Positions 25,915 to 37,224 of a DNA stretch of 64,000 bases are shown piece by piece (the stretch's first letter is position 1; the number at the start of each line of letters is the position of its first letter). Under the pieces are notes generated by a model, which worked only from the letters and a program-made list of their open reading frames with translations, searched no databases and was not told where the DNA came from. The stretch comes from Malachius bipustulatus (taxonomy: Eukaryota; Arthropoda; Insecta; Coleoptera; Melyridae), in the NCBI GenBank assembly GCA_910589415.1, contig OU342639.1, positions 7,076,268-7,140,267 on the forward strand, read 5' to 3'. A program made the position numbers and the translations under genes.

Positions 25915-25946
<32 letters not shown>
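25915..25946. repeat. (AAAT)n LINE tail
   Basis: About eight AAAT units close the LINE 3' end, as is usual for LINEs that end in microsatellite-like tails rather than poly(A). Confidence 0.9.
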
Positions 25947-25947
<1 letters not shown>

Positions 25948-28900
25948 ATATCGTGAAAAAGTTCTACAGTTTGACGATAAATTTGAATTAAATTTTGGAC
26001 TTCTCTATATTCTCGGGTAATTTCTTTCGTTACTTTTGGCAAACAATTAGTGTTAATGAAAAAATAACTAACAAAATTATTTCGAATATAGTCCATTTGA
26101 TTATGACGCTTTTTGTCTGTCCAGTAGGTATACCTCTAATAAGTATTATGCAATGAAAATTGTAATCTGCTGTAATATGAAAGAATATGTTTTTTTATTA
26201 TCATGTCGGTTAAAATAACTCTTTTCATCGTTGCAATTTATTATTTATGATGATAGTATTCTTATATTTTACGTCAGATAAGTTATATCGTGGGCGACTA
26301 GTTATTGAATCGATGGAATCACTGTAAATTTGTGATATAGCGAAATCGCATATCTATCCCTCCAGTAAATATAGCTTGACAACATATGGCGAAGATCTAG
26401 GAGAGTGAGAGTGCGTGCATGTTTCACTCATATAAACTGTGGTGTATTGCTCTTGTAAGCAAAGGATGAATGCGTTTATCTTGGCTGGCATGTAGATTTT
26501 CTAGCAGCTTATTCTACATGTATGTAGGATTGCTCACATCGGAGGGTGAGGAATGGTTTTCCTGCATGATATCCTTATTAAGTAGTGAAGGTCTGTAGGT
26601 CTAAGATAGTTACCAGAATTATACTTACGCAGCTAAGTTTTTAACTACCTGAGATAATAAAGTTATTTTCAGGAAAATTTGCACCTGTGCTTTGCAGTGT
26701 TGGTGTGAGAGACTTCTTGATTTTTCTTCGTCGTCGGCATTTTGCTTTGAGTTATTTTATCTCGATCGTTAAAGTCAACAACTTTCACTGCAAGTTATCA
26801 GCACCACATGACTTGGATTCTTTACTTGTGTAAAAAATTATTTCAGCATGAACCATTGAGCATACAGGGGTTCCAAAGTAAGACTTTCTCTTCATGACAA
26901 AAAGATGGATTAAAATCGGCCAGGTTGTTTGGTATTAAGGCTCTTTATTTTGAGGTAGAGGCTTCAAATATCTTGGAGTGATGTTAGGGGAAAAAGTGAT
27001 CTACACAAACTGCAACAGCTTACCATCAGTCTGTAAATTACTCGCGCAACAAGAACTACTCCGTCAACCGTCCTGAGTATCATTTTGGGTTTGGTCCAGC
27101 TTTCATGTATCGAACTTTAGGTTTAGATAAATTCTGAGTAGCATCGCGAGACTGCAGATAGGCCTTTTCATAGATGGTCCGAAGAAAACCAGGGAAGTAG
27201 ACTACTAGTTAGTAACAAATATGAAGCACGCGACGAGCACTAGTAGTCTCTTGGGATGTATGGCATGACATTTAACACTTAACCACCGTTGCCTTTACCA
27301 TTACTGCGTTGCTTAGAAAAGAATATGATATTTCGTGCTGAATCGAGTCTATAGAATATAAAGTGCTCGATTATGATAAATAATTATTAATTTTGTAAAT
27401 TTAGGAAAAAAATCCAAAACATAAAGCAGTTATTTTTTTATGATTTTTTTATAGAAGCTGATGGCACATATCTTACACTTTAGGAAAATAAATTAGTAGT
27501 AATATTCTGGAAAATTTTTTTAGTTTTCCAAAGCTTAAAGATAATTTTACTAAGCGTATCGACTGTGCAGCTATCGGTAAGTAGTTGAAAATTTGAATAA
27601 AATTATTAATTCCAATAAATAATAATATTTACTATTACTGCAAAGAAGCAGATTTTATGAAGACTCCAATTGTAGAAACTGTAACTTTTCTGGATTAGCA
27701 TACAAAACTCATACAAAAACCGAATCAAAAATTTCTTATGCTCTAGTCATCACAATAATCTTAATCTAATCTGAATTCTTTAAATATGTTCAGCAAATTC
27801 CTTAGCGCGAAGCGAATTATATTTACTTCGTAAAAATTAAATATTAGTTACTAAAAATTTCAAATGGGTAGGTAATAACTGTTACAGATTGACATCTTTG
27901 ACAAGCTTTTGAAAAAATAAATAAATTCTTTGAAAAGGTTCCATTCTTCCATTACAAGACAAAATCTTGACATAAAAATTCTTCCTGTAATAAACCCTTC
28001 AAGGTGTGAGGAATCCAATAGCGTAAGTCGTTAATAGCCCACCTGAACGACATAACTATTAGTTGAAGCTTGTAGTTGAATTTATTCGAACGAATAATGT
28101 AAAAAAAAAAAAAAAACTGAATCAGGTAAGAGGATCCTGGGAGATAAATCAGGAACGATGCGGCGTGGAGGATCTGGCGAACCTCTCAATAATTAGTGCG
28201 GTGTCAGTGTCGAGCAATAGGCAATAGGGTCCCCTTGAGTGACAGGATCGGTCTTATCTCTGTTATCAGCTGCGGCTTGGTGAATTAATTAAAGGAACTT
28301 GTGACACCATTAGTCACTTAGCGTTACCTTGGCCTGTCTACGAATAGATAGGCCGCACTGATTTAGAGTTAGCTGTTGATGTCAGTCAGCCCCTTAAACC
28401 AATGTCGCTCTCCGCGCTTTCAACGTTCACATGCGGAAGAACTGGCCACAGGTTGATCTTGGAACAGACTTGGATGTTAATAAATAGCTTTACATTACCG
28501 GAGACACGAGGAGACAAGATACGACAACGGTGTCCGATATGTTGGGAGTTTATGTTTATGGTGGGATAGAGATAGGTCGTCAAATCGGGGTGGAGCAGTT
28601 AACGAATATGGATGTACGTATTAAAAACAGGGTGGTCTAACGTTCTCAGCAAATTTTATGTCTGGGAATATATTTTCATCGATTAAAAAAGCTGTCATTT
28701 GGCTTGTGAAATATTTTATAATAATCCTACATGTAACATATGAACATGGGAGATAGGTACATGAACTTTTCATATTCTTTAACCAATAAAATTTTTGAAC
28801 TTGTTATCTTGGATAGTTTCAGGTGTCCTCTGTCAACCTAATAATCACTGTCTCTTGTTTTTCATAATTTTTGAGCACTAATTTCTGGAAGAGTTCTTAT

Positions 28901-29269
28901 CTCTTTTTTCTCAAAACGTCTCCTTCCTGATTTGAATGCCTTTAATAAAATTTTTGTAAGGGTACGAGTAAATATGTTTCAATATTTGAAAAACCAATAG
29001 AAATACCCATAACTATTTTTCCTATTTATTTTTCAAATCATTACAAACTGTTACTTTAGAGTTTGGGCAGACCATCAATATCAGATTTATCAAAATAATT
29101 GTCTCAACTCCAAAGAATCACCACCAATAAAGTAGTGATATATATAGGAAGGGTGACCAAAAAAAAATACACAAAGTTTATCGATCTTCAAAACTTGCTC
29201 TGGTTACCTGGAAAGTGATATGAACCTGTTTGTTTAAATGTGGAAGTATGAGAAAACGGAGCCTTGTGA
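25947..29269. other. Non-coding sequence
   Basis: No gene or element recognised. It contains a run of 15 A near 28101 and several small shadow ORFs. Confidence 0.5.
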
Positions 29270-29650
29270 AACGTTCAAGATTGAGAAGATGACATATTTG
29301 TAACTGGAATACCAACCATTATCAAATTCAAGTATTTCCAAAACCAAAGAAATGTCGGAGACAAAGTCAAGCATTGCAGTGGTGGCATCAATATTTTATT
29401 GCATTATATGCAAGCTTAGAGTTGCAGATAACACCGAGGTCCATTGTGGCTGTGAAGCATTTCAGAGCATAAAAGAAAGATGTAAGCGCATAGCATGATC
29501 GAAATTTCAGGTCATAAAAAATGGGGTTAACTTCCAGACCCTCACCGATGTCATTATTAAAAATTTTAAAAAGAGTGGACCAAGCTAGCTTAGAGCCTTG
29601 AAAGACCAGTGAGTTTGAACCACGATTAGAATCGTAAAAAAGATCCATCA
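29270..29650 (-). pseudogene. Degenerate LINE reverse-transcriptase relic
   Basis: On the minus strand, FQGSKLAWSTLFKIFNNDI resembles the RT motif VPQGSxLGPLLFxIFxNDI. Downstream, MDLGVICNSKLAYNA resembles the DLGVxFDSKLxF segment that follows the palm, and after a frame change AMLDFVSDIS resembles the MLGFVKRIS block. The segment with YADD that should lie between them is missing. The copy is old, with stops and frameshifts. I am moderately sure of the assignment because three motifs occur in the right order. Confidence 0.4.
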
Positions 29651-30815
29651 GAAAAAAAAAAACAGAAGAATTTTATCGAAGCATCCGAAATATTTTTAAA
29701 ATATAGAAGACTTTTTGAACTACTAGGTCGGTACATATATGAGGAAATAGATGTTTTGTATAAATAAAATATTACATTGCGGAACTTGGTCATTGTTCCA
29801 AGATCTGGGATATGACTGCAGCAGCTGCTTTATGCGCTCGAATGCCCATCAGATCATGGATATGTGTGCGCTAATAAAAAAGGTGGATAAATAATTTTAA
29901 AGGGATTTGTGTAACTAATGACATTAGAACGATATTCGAACGACGGTCTTTTTTTAGGAAATCTCTAAAGTGAAGGAATACAAATCCAGTCCTAAAAAGA
30001 CATGTAGTAGTACTTTTTAATCTACACCACAAAAGAGGTGATGGTACGGTACCTATAATTGCTTGTTGTATACAATCATAATTAAGGTGGAATCTGCTGA
30101 CGTTTTTCCCGATGACTATTCCACATCCACCGTCCAGCTATCAACAGTTACTTAATAAGTGTGTGCAGCACACCTCTAGAATCCCTGAATTGAACCCATT
30201 AGGTACTAACAAAGAAAAAACTGATACTTTCTTTATTTTCACACATATATAATAGATATACACAGTTAACCAGCCACATCATGCATTATTCTATAAGGAT
30301 TTCAGTATTAGAGTGTTGAGGAATCAGATTTTTCGGAAGTAGCAGGCGGAATTCTGAGGATGGTTGACTCCCAAAAATCGTTCTCCACAAACAACACGAA
30401 GAATTTCAAGGCATAAGTGTTTTTTTTTTTTAACACAATAATTATTATCGCTTTGAATGAATTCTGGTTTATAGTGTAGACGCGACCTAATCGTGGCCAT
30501 GGGTTGTGTTGTAATGTTCACCTGTTTTCTCAGTTCTGCTGGTCTCTGCTTTGACCAGCTTGGCGCCTGATCTGCCCACGCCGATCATCCATTCCGCGAG
30601 AAGGCACGACAGATATTCTAAAAATGCTTGTTTTTTACTAACACCTTTACTGCAAGATACACACGCGCTCGCCAGTGCAGAGCAGGGAAAGAATTCAGAA
30701 AGTATGAGAAAACATGATAAATTAAAGTAAGGCGATGTCAGTCAGAAAAAGTTCCACCTAATTAGCAAAAATTCATTACCTACCTACCTACCTACGTGTA
30801 TGGTTTTGAATATGC

Positions 30816-31111
30816 AAGAATTTTATATAAGTGACTTGCGTGGCCTAGTGGTACTCCGCTGGCTCACGAAGCCATAGATCGCGGGTTCGAAACTCACCTC
30901 GGCCCGCTTTACTTTTCAGATTCATTTTCGAATGTCTGTGAAAAGTAAAACAAGCGATCGAAGGTTTTAAAGGCAAATATAAATTTAAAAAGTGTGTGTG
31001 GCTAAAGAGTTCGTCTCAAAGCCAAATTACCAGAGTGGAGCGACTATGTCTTACCTACACAGTTAAGACCGATGCTCCCTCTTTTATAAAAAAAAAAAAA
31101 AGAATTTTATA
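30816..31111 (+). mobile_element. tRNA-derived SINE with 12-bp target duplication
   Basis: The body (30828-31099) is flanked by AAGAATTTTATA at 30816-30827 and 31100-31111. The head resembles a tRNA: A box TGGCCTAGTGG at 30841-30851 and B box GGTTCGAAACTC at 30884-30895, as needed for internal RNA polymerase III promotion. An anticodon-like hairpin TGGC/GCCA lies between them. The ~190-base tRNA-unrelated part ends in an A-rich tail after CTTTTATAAA. Acceptor and T-stem pairing is imperfect, so it is not a working tRNA gene. It would be mobilised by a LINE in trans. Confidence 0.88.
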
Positions 31112-32676
31112 ATATGACAGGAAGAGAGCTTTCTATACCTATATACATAGGTATACCTGCTATAGATAATATTTTTCTGTTCAAAATGTTCATACAAGCG
31201 TTGATTATAGATTTTTACTTGCTCGATAAACACCAAAGCAAAAATAAAAGAAGACTTTTACTGTCAATACACTCGTCGAGTTTACCTTGAAACCTTTATG
31301 TTTGAATATAAATGTATTATGTTTCTATTGCGGCAATTTGTTATCTGATACCTGCAATACCTGCATCCAATTTTATATCTCTATCAACCCTGCAAAAAAA
31401 AAAGATTCAAGTAAAGACAATAAAGAAGATAACATCTTGCACCTTAAAAACCAGAATAAAATGACAGCTAGCAGTTAGTAGCAGTCTTGATTTGATCCTG
31501 GTGTTGTAAAAAAAACATCCCTTCTATTTTTTTGTTATTATTTCAAGAGTACGCGCCCTCTATGTTTTACGAAAGGAACATGTTGATTGACGGCGACAAA
31601 CTTGGTAAAATCAATAGATACAGGGAATTACAATGATGACAAAGACTTTATAGAAATCTACAATTCTGTACTTCGGTGGATAATTTCAAAATAATGAACA
31701 GATAATCGTCAAAGAAAAAATTAAAAAAAAAGTGCCGGTTTTTTTATAACAAAAGTGCAACTCTATCGTGTTCCATCGCATCTTTTTCCCATCAGTTGAC
31801 GGAATATTTTGTTGAAATTTGCTGCCGAGTTGAGCAGACAAGAGGATATCCATTGATTTAGTAACAAGTTGTAAAAGTAGAAATGAGATGGCGCCATCTG
31901 TACATATAGCATTTTATTTTTGAAACTTACAGACGGAATATTAGGGGTCTTTACAATCAATTGAAAGGACAAAACATTAAATGATTTTACGGGGTCTCCA
32001 CGCTCCAGTGGCGGCGATAGGGCCCCCGCAGACCCGCGGCGGGTCCAGCTGCACTAGTGCCCCCACGCCCCACGCCGTTTCCCGAAATTTTATATCGCTT
32101 GTAATAAAATGTATGGGATGGAAGCGTTGAGAAATGTTTAAATGTTCTTCCACTGGAATAATACATCCTGTACCTACTTTTCATTTCTATGTTTGAAAAG
32201 AATGCATCGTTGAAGTTTCCGCTTTCTATGCTTTTTAATTTGTATACAAATTATTTCTACAAACCATTGTCAGGTAAGAAAAAACGCTGATTTCCTCTGA
32301 AAACGGGCAAATGTGAGTAATTTGTTTATACTGTTATCAAGATTCTTAGTATTGACAATTGCAGTTCTGTTTGAAGACAGGTTGACTTTTATTAGGAACA
32401 TTATTTATTTAGTTCAATAATAATTACACAATAACAAGACTGACCAGAAGAATATTAATATTTGTTAATTGCCTCGATCACGGCTATACATCAAGCGAGA
32501 GCTCCGCCCTTCCTATTTCCATTGTCTACCTATATTAGATGTTTCACAATTTTATTCCAATTTCAAAAGTTTTGTACACAATATTTCTTCATTGTTAAAT
32601 TATTGTTAACAAAGTTAAAGTACCACTGTAGGTATTAGAGTTAGAGCAACAATTGTTTTGTTTCGATATAGATATA
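31112..32676. other. Non-coding sequence with a GC-rich island
   Basis: No gene recognised. CAGTGGCGGCGATAGGG at 32006, followed by about 80 GC-rich bases, echoes 14180 and may be one end of a hAT-like element. Confidence 0.35.
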
Positions 32677-33206
32677 CAGGGTGTTGAGAAAATGACGGAT
32701 AAACTCTTCAGTACATTGTAGGCTCGATTGTAGGGGACACTCAGTAGAGTACGGGAAAAATAATTTAAAAAATTCTGGTCTGCAATTTGGTGAGATAAAA
32801 AATGCCAAAGTTAACAATTTACTATCTTTGTTTTTCGGTATTTGCAAAAAATAAATGATTTCACAGATATAAAAAGGGCACTTTAATCGTTATCAATTTA
32901 AAAAAAAATTGCTCAAGATGTATTACTGGCTTGGAAAATTTAATAAAGAATTTTTTTTTCTAAGATGCTGAAAAAAAGCATTTGGCAGCAACGGGTTTGA
33001 TACCTTAACTACATACATTGTCAGAAATTAGACGAAATTACAATATACCAGCAGTTATCGTGTTAAACGTTGCACCATTTATTGTTCAATATTTTGCTTA
33101 TATCTTTTAAAAGGTAGCTCCGGATTTTTTTAAATTATTTTTCCCGTACTTTACTGAGTGTCCCCTATAATGTACTAAAGAGTTTATCCGTCATTTTAAC
33201 ACACTG
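32677..33206. mobile_element. 530-bp TA-flanked inverted-repeat element
   Basis: Left end CAGGGTGTTGAGAAAATGACG and right end complementary to CAGTGTGTTAAAATGACG are flanked by TA at 32675-32676 and 33207-33208. Arms of about 125 bases include AGGGGACACTCAGTA and GTACGGGAAAAATAATTT with inverted partners near 33135-33175. No coding capacity. It is a mariner-type MITE by its CAGGGTG ends and TA target. Confidence 0.85.
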
Positions 33207-33849
33207 TACGTCTTCAACTATTTAAAAATTTGTGAAGGATTTAAAACATGAGTTAAATAAATTCAGGTAAATCCCAACATGGCACAAATTCAAAATATTT
33301 AAAGATTGAACCACTCGTTTTGGGAATTTGAAAAGTTTCAATTGTTTTAATTTAAATAGGAATCTACAGGTATGTGACTAATTTATCAATAATTTAAACA
33401 AAATTAAAAGTTAATTTGAACTAAAATATTTTTTCAATGATAGATCAGTGCTTTTGATCCTGACAGGAAAATAATAGCGGCTGAGTTTTTTTAGGCTCTT
33501 TACAGTATCTTAGGTAACGCCTCTAAAGGCCGGTCCAGACGCACCGACTAATCGCACGATAAAACGGTCATATAAGTCGTTCGACAAGACGTATTAAAAT
33601 GGTGCGTCCAGACAGTTTCATCTTATCGTACAAACTTCGTACTACTTTCAGTTTCGCGACGATCGCTATCATGGAAGAAGTAATCCTGTGGTCAATTTAT
33701 GCTGTTTTTATTGCAGTCGCAATTATTTGAGAATGGATGTTGAAACTTACATGAATTTGTTAAATTTATTATTATTATTACTTCTAGGGTAGGTTCAAAG
33801 ATACATTGTACTGAAGCTTGCGCTTATTGTACCCCTTTGGATAATTATC

Positions 33850-34110
33850 TCAGCGGCCCATCTCCCGAAAGTATTTCAGTATGAGTCCAATGGGTGCTTG
33901 CTCTATTTCTTTTGGTTCTGCCATTTCGGTCCCAAATACTAGAAGTCTAGTTCCCTCTAGTGCTGATGGGCATTCACACATTAGGTCGTATGGGGTTTCC
34001 TCCCCCTCCCGGCATCTCCTGCAATCTGGGATATTTTTTTCTCCTATTATTGAAAGGTGTTTCATTAGCGGGCAGTGTCCTGTTAAAAGTCCAATTGCCC
34101 ATCTCAGCTG
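33850..34110 (-). pseudogene. LINE ORF2 C-terminal tail (Cys/His-rich)
   Basis: The frame reads MKHLSIIGEKNIPDCRRCRE followed by EETPYDLMCECPSALEGTR, a C-x2-C...H/Y...C-x-C pattern found at the end of insect LINE RT/RNase-H polyproteins, often preceded by a 'TGHCPL' stretch. That stretch is readable just upstream in the duplicated unit. It ends near FREMGR. Intact as a short frame but disconnected from any polymerase. Confidence 0.65.
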
Positions 34111-34526
34111 ATGCTTACTCAGCTTTTTCAGTTACATCGTCTCTGCTCCCTCTTCCCTTTACCCACCTAGTCGCTTGAACAGCACCCCAGTTAGGTTTAG
34201 GTAAGGTCTGCATTGTAGTTGCTCTATTTTCTCCCATGAGGAAAATTATTGTTGGCCTTTTGTGTCAGGTTTTCTGTCCAAAAGGATCCACGTTTTATTA
34301 GTGGGCAGTGTCCTGTTAGAAGTCCAACTGCCCATCTCAGCTGGTGTTTACTCAGCTTTTTCAGTTACATCTTCTCTGCTCCCTCTTCCCTTTACCCACC
34401 TAGTCACTTGAACAGCACCCCAGTTAGGTTTAGGTAAGGTCTGCATTGAAGTTGCTCTATTTTCTCCCATGAGGAAAATTATTGTTGGCCTTTTGTGTCA
34501 GGTTTTCTGTCCACTAGCTGGTTTTT
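34061..34526. repeat. Tandem duplication of a 233-bp unit
   Basis: Units at about 34061-34293 and 34294-34526 are nearly identical. Landmarks such as GGGCAGTGTCCTGTTA, ACCCACCTAGTC and TTTTCTCCCATGAGGAAAAT recur exactly 233 bases apart. It lies within the nested LINE and duplicates part of its C-terminal coding sequence. Confidence 0.9.
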
Positions 34527-34800
34527 AATACCTGGTTTTGAATTCCCAGTCTTTTTTGGATTTTTTTTCTGGTTCCTCTCTTGGGTCCCTGGTATCCACA
34601 CTGGTGCTCTTATAGGTTTCGGAACGTCCTTGGTGCCGAGTTTCGCTCCTGACCAGGGTTCCATTTCCCTGACCACCCGCACCAGCCAGTCCTCTGTGGC
34701 CTGGTCAGTGCAGGAAGCCATAAGAAAGTCCCCTCTAAGCTGCACTCCTGAGAACCTTGGTGAAGGTTCTCCTTCTTTTAAATTGTTCCGGTTCCTTGCT
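34479..34800 (-). pseudogene. DUF4780-like fragment of a LINE-associated protein
   Basis: The minus frame reads MQLRGDFLMASCTDQATEDW, LVRVVREMEPWSGAKLGTKD and PKPIRAPVWIPGTQE. The pattern (ATEDWL...V...PW.GA.L......LPKPIRA.VWIPG) matches the DUF4780 domain found in insect retroelement proteins. The C-terminal part is lost where the frame runs into the 233-bp repeats. Function is unknown; a nucleic-acid-binding role for the element is only inferred. Confidence 0.6.
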
Positions 34801-35452
34801 GGTCCCGGGTTTTGTTACACTGGGGTTCACCTTCAACCCTAGCTTTCTAGGTTTTCCAGTTTCCCCCTGGTTTTGTAGTTTCTACTCGTTTCGCAGTTTG
34901 CTACGAGCGGCTCCTGAGAGTTTTTTGGATGGGTCTTTCTTCTCAGAATACCCTTCCCTTTTTGAATAAGGTGTGTCTTGGTCCATATGGCCCACGAGTA
35001 ATTTGTTAAATAATTTGTTAAATTTGGTAACGCCACGCATTAAAAAACGAGATAGTTGTATGAGAAAAGCGATTTCACCTCACCAGAGATTAAGCGCCAC
35101 CTTAAGATTCCTTGCAACCGGAAGAAGTTACAAGGATGGAATTTACAATACTATAATGTCCAAGCAAGCATTCAGTGAGATTATACCTGAGATAATACGA
35201 CAATATGAGGTTGAATTATAATAAACATAAACATAAAATTGAACGGTAAGTTGCTTCGCCCGTCCACATGCTACGACATGTATCAGTTCTCGGAAAATGA
35301 TGCCTCGATCTTCAGTCTTTCGATTTAGCTTCCAATCTCATTCCGTTTAGACTAAACGTACGTTTTGCGGTCCGCACATTCCATTTTACTTGATTCGTTT
35401 TGTTTGATTCGACATGTCGTTCAATTAGTCGTTGCGTCTGGACCGGCCTTAA

Positions 35453-36104
35453 GAATTCTACAGCTCGATGGGCTTTAATACATACCTACTTCATGCAGTT
35501 CATTCATACCTTCTCTTTCATGGATGTTAAGTGACCAGATGATAGTAGCAAAGAAGATAAGGTGCTAAAATCGATGCTAAAATTTCTTTTACACCCATAA
35601 TTATTATGAAAAATCATTAATGCTTATAAAATTTATTTTAATAGGAAATAAATTTGACAAACATATTTACAATAGAAAATTGACAAAATAAACATTTTCA
35701 CATTTAAAAGTAACACTGAACACTGTCGTATGCATAAGTATCTCAATCTTTGTCTGTTTAGGCAAAGATAACACTTTTTAACAAACGTAACAATACAATA
35801 ATCATTAGGTAATTTCTGGTTAAAATTCGAGTACATTATTAATCATTTGATAAAGCCAAAAATAAAACGAATAAATCTGTGACTGAAGACCAGTCTAATT
35901 AAATTAAACTCCTTTTATTTATTTCTGTGTACCTAACACTAGAACTACAAGACTATTCATATATTCAGAACATCAAATTTTTATTACTTTGTAGTTGGCA
36001 GAAGGGAAGTCATATTATGACTGCTTACCACTGTTATAATACTGATATTCAAAGCAACATGATTTGTAAGGGATGGAAATATTTACTTTCTGTAATTTTT
36101 TAAT
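35453..36104. other. AT-rich non-coding sequence
   Basis: No gene or repeat recognised. Confidence 0.5.
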
Positions 36105-36108
36105 TTAA

Positions 36109-36586
36109 CCCTTAGTTGGTAACATCCGACTCTGAGGCGGATGCCAAGTTTTGATGCTGCGCTGAATCCAAACGAATGAATGTACAAAAATTTCGTATTA
36201 GGTATGTTCTAGTTGGTTGCCAAAAAGTCCATAGCCACCTTCGCGAGAATACGTCTGTGAGACGGGTGTTACTCAGAATGATATATTTCAGTCCGTCTCT
36301 CAGTCGGCTGTTACCAATAACGTAAGTGATTAAAATGGAAAGTATGGTGAATGAAAAGGTATAATATATAAAAAAACGTATAAAAATGAAATAAGGCTTG
36401 TTTAAATAAAATATATTTGTGTTTACTAGAATACATTCGAATAAATATGTACCTAATTATACATATTATAATACCTATTCCGACTGAGCGACGGATGTTA
36501 CCTATAATGCTGGAACTGTAATATGATCACCGACTGAGAGACGGATGTTACTTATAAAGTGAAAAAAGTATGTTACCAACTAAGGG
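36109..36586. mobile_element. piggyBac-like MITE (478 bp) with TTAA duplication
   Basis: The ends CCCTTAGTTGGTAACA and its complement TGTTACCAACTAAGGG abut TTAA on both sides (36105-36108 and 36587-36590). A CCC-starting TIR with a TTAA target is the piggyBac signature. The interior carries at least four degenerate copies, in both orientations, of CCGACTGAGAGACGGATGTTAC, resembling subterminal transposase-binding repeats. No ORF. Confidence 0.87.
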
Positions 36587-36775
36587 TTAAACCTAACAAG
36601 GCAACCATGTTAGATTTACTAGAGCTCTGGGGTAAAAAGCTAGGAGTCACTGGTTGATCTCCATAAAACAGGATTCTTTTTATTTCTGTTGTGAAAATTC
36701 ATTCAAATTTGATGTTATGAACTTACATCTCTTCTGTAGTAAATAAGTAATTTTTGAAAATAAATGTCTTAGGTC

Positions 36776-36930
36776 CGTATTCATCAATAAATAAAACCCC
36801 TGGGGTTAAATTTTGGAACATGTCATTGGTTTAAAATTCATAGCGTTCATAGGGTTTGACCGTTAGACCAATCAGCTGTCAGAAAATCCAAAATATAACC
36901 CCCGAGTTATATTTTGAAGTTTGATGAGTA
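36776..36930. repeat. Small inverted-repeat element with CCGTATTCATCAA end
   Basis: GTATTCATCAATAAATAAAA with nearby CCCTGGGGTTA faces a diverged complement ending TTTGATGAGTAC near 36927. A related, inverted end (CCCTGGGATTAAATTTTATT followed by GATGAATACGGG) lies at 58221-58253. Probably one diverged MITE family; superfamily unknown. Confidence 0.5.
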
Positions 36931-37224
36931 CAAACAATAATGATTAAAAAAACAATAAGCTACACAAAATCTATATTTGAATAACTTAGATTAGTATTGC
37001 ACATAATTACATAATTATATGCATTTACTAAAAATTTTACTTATTAAAAGACCAAATAAGTAGAGGAAGTAGGTTTGGGTAGATGAGGATAGGGTGTCAA
37101 GTAGTTGAGATTCAACCTATAGACTGGATAATTAGAAACAGCAGAAAGAAAATTACTATGGGATGTAAATGATACACAATTGCTCAATCGCATCATTATC
37201 ATTATTTGATAACAAAAATTTTTT

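Larger units (their letters stand above)
21418..25946 (+). mobile_element. LINE (CR1/Jockey-like), 5'-truncated in ORF1, split by a solo LTR
   Basis: In order: the C-terminal part of ORF1 (to 21797), an apurinic-type endonuclease, a reverse transcriptase interrupted at 23352-24339, a 3' UTR of about 340 bases and an (AAAT)n tail at 25915-25946. AATATAT at 21411 and at 25945 is a possible but short target duplication. ORF2 has one frameshift near 22845, so the copy is inactive, yet most of the protein is clearly readable, implying a fairly young insertion. Confidence 0.88.
33768..35011 (-). mobile_element. 5'-truncated LINE with DUF4780-like and RNase-H-tail remnants
   Basis: The minus-strand insert is flanked by the 14-bp duplication AATTTGTTAAATTT (33754-33767 and 35012-35025) and ends in an (ATT)n tail at 33768-33780. 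From high to low coordinates it carries a DUF4780-like segment, two copies of a 233-bp unit and the C-terminal zinc-binding tail typical of insect LINE polyproteins. The central polymerase is missing, so an internal deletion joins ORF1-like and ORF2-terminal sequence. Confidence 0.8.
33734..35221 (+). pseudogene. Harbinger transposase N-terminal fragment, interrupted
   Basis: The left piece (to 33767) reads DVETYMNLLN. The right piece (from 35026) continues LVTPRIKKRDSCMRKAISPH, then QRLSATLRFLATGRSYKD and MSKQAFSEIIPEIIRQYE before a TAA. The two join in frame across the LINE and its target duplication. The block with ISxxxRLxxTLRFLATGxSY is typical of the region upstream of the HARBI1-like DDE nuclease. 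The catalytic domain itself is absent, so it cannot transpose. Confidence 0.75.
33527..35449 (+). mobile_element. PIF/Harbinger deletion derivative with a nested LINE
   Basis: The ends AGGCCGGTCCAGACGCA...GACTAAT are inverted repeats of about 26 bp, flanked by direct TAA at 33524-33526 and 35450-35452, the TWA target of PIF/Harbinger elements. About 665 bp remain once the LINE at 33768-35025 is removed. The interior encodes only the beginning of a Harbinger transposase, so this is non-autonomous. Confidence 0.85.

Noticed and set aside
30838..30908. A functional tRNA gene
   Set aside because: A and B boxes are good, but acceptor and T-stem pairing is poor. The tail and flanking 12-bp duplication show a SINE instead.
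33881..34437. Plus-strand ORFs in the 34-kb region
   Set aside because: They are antisense to the recognisable minus-strand LINE tail and are duplicated with the 233-bp unit.
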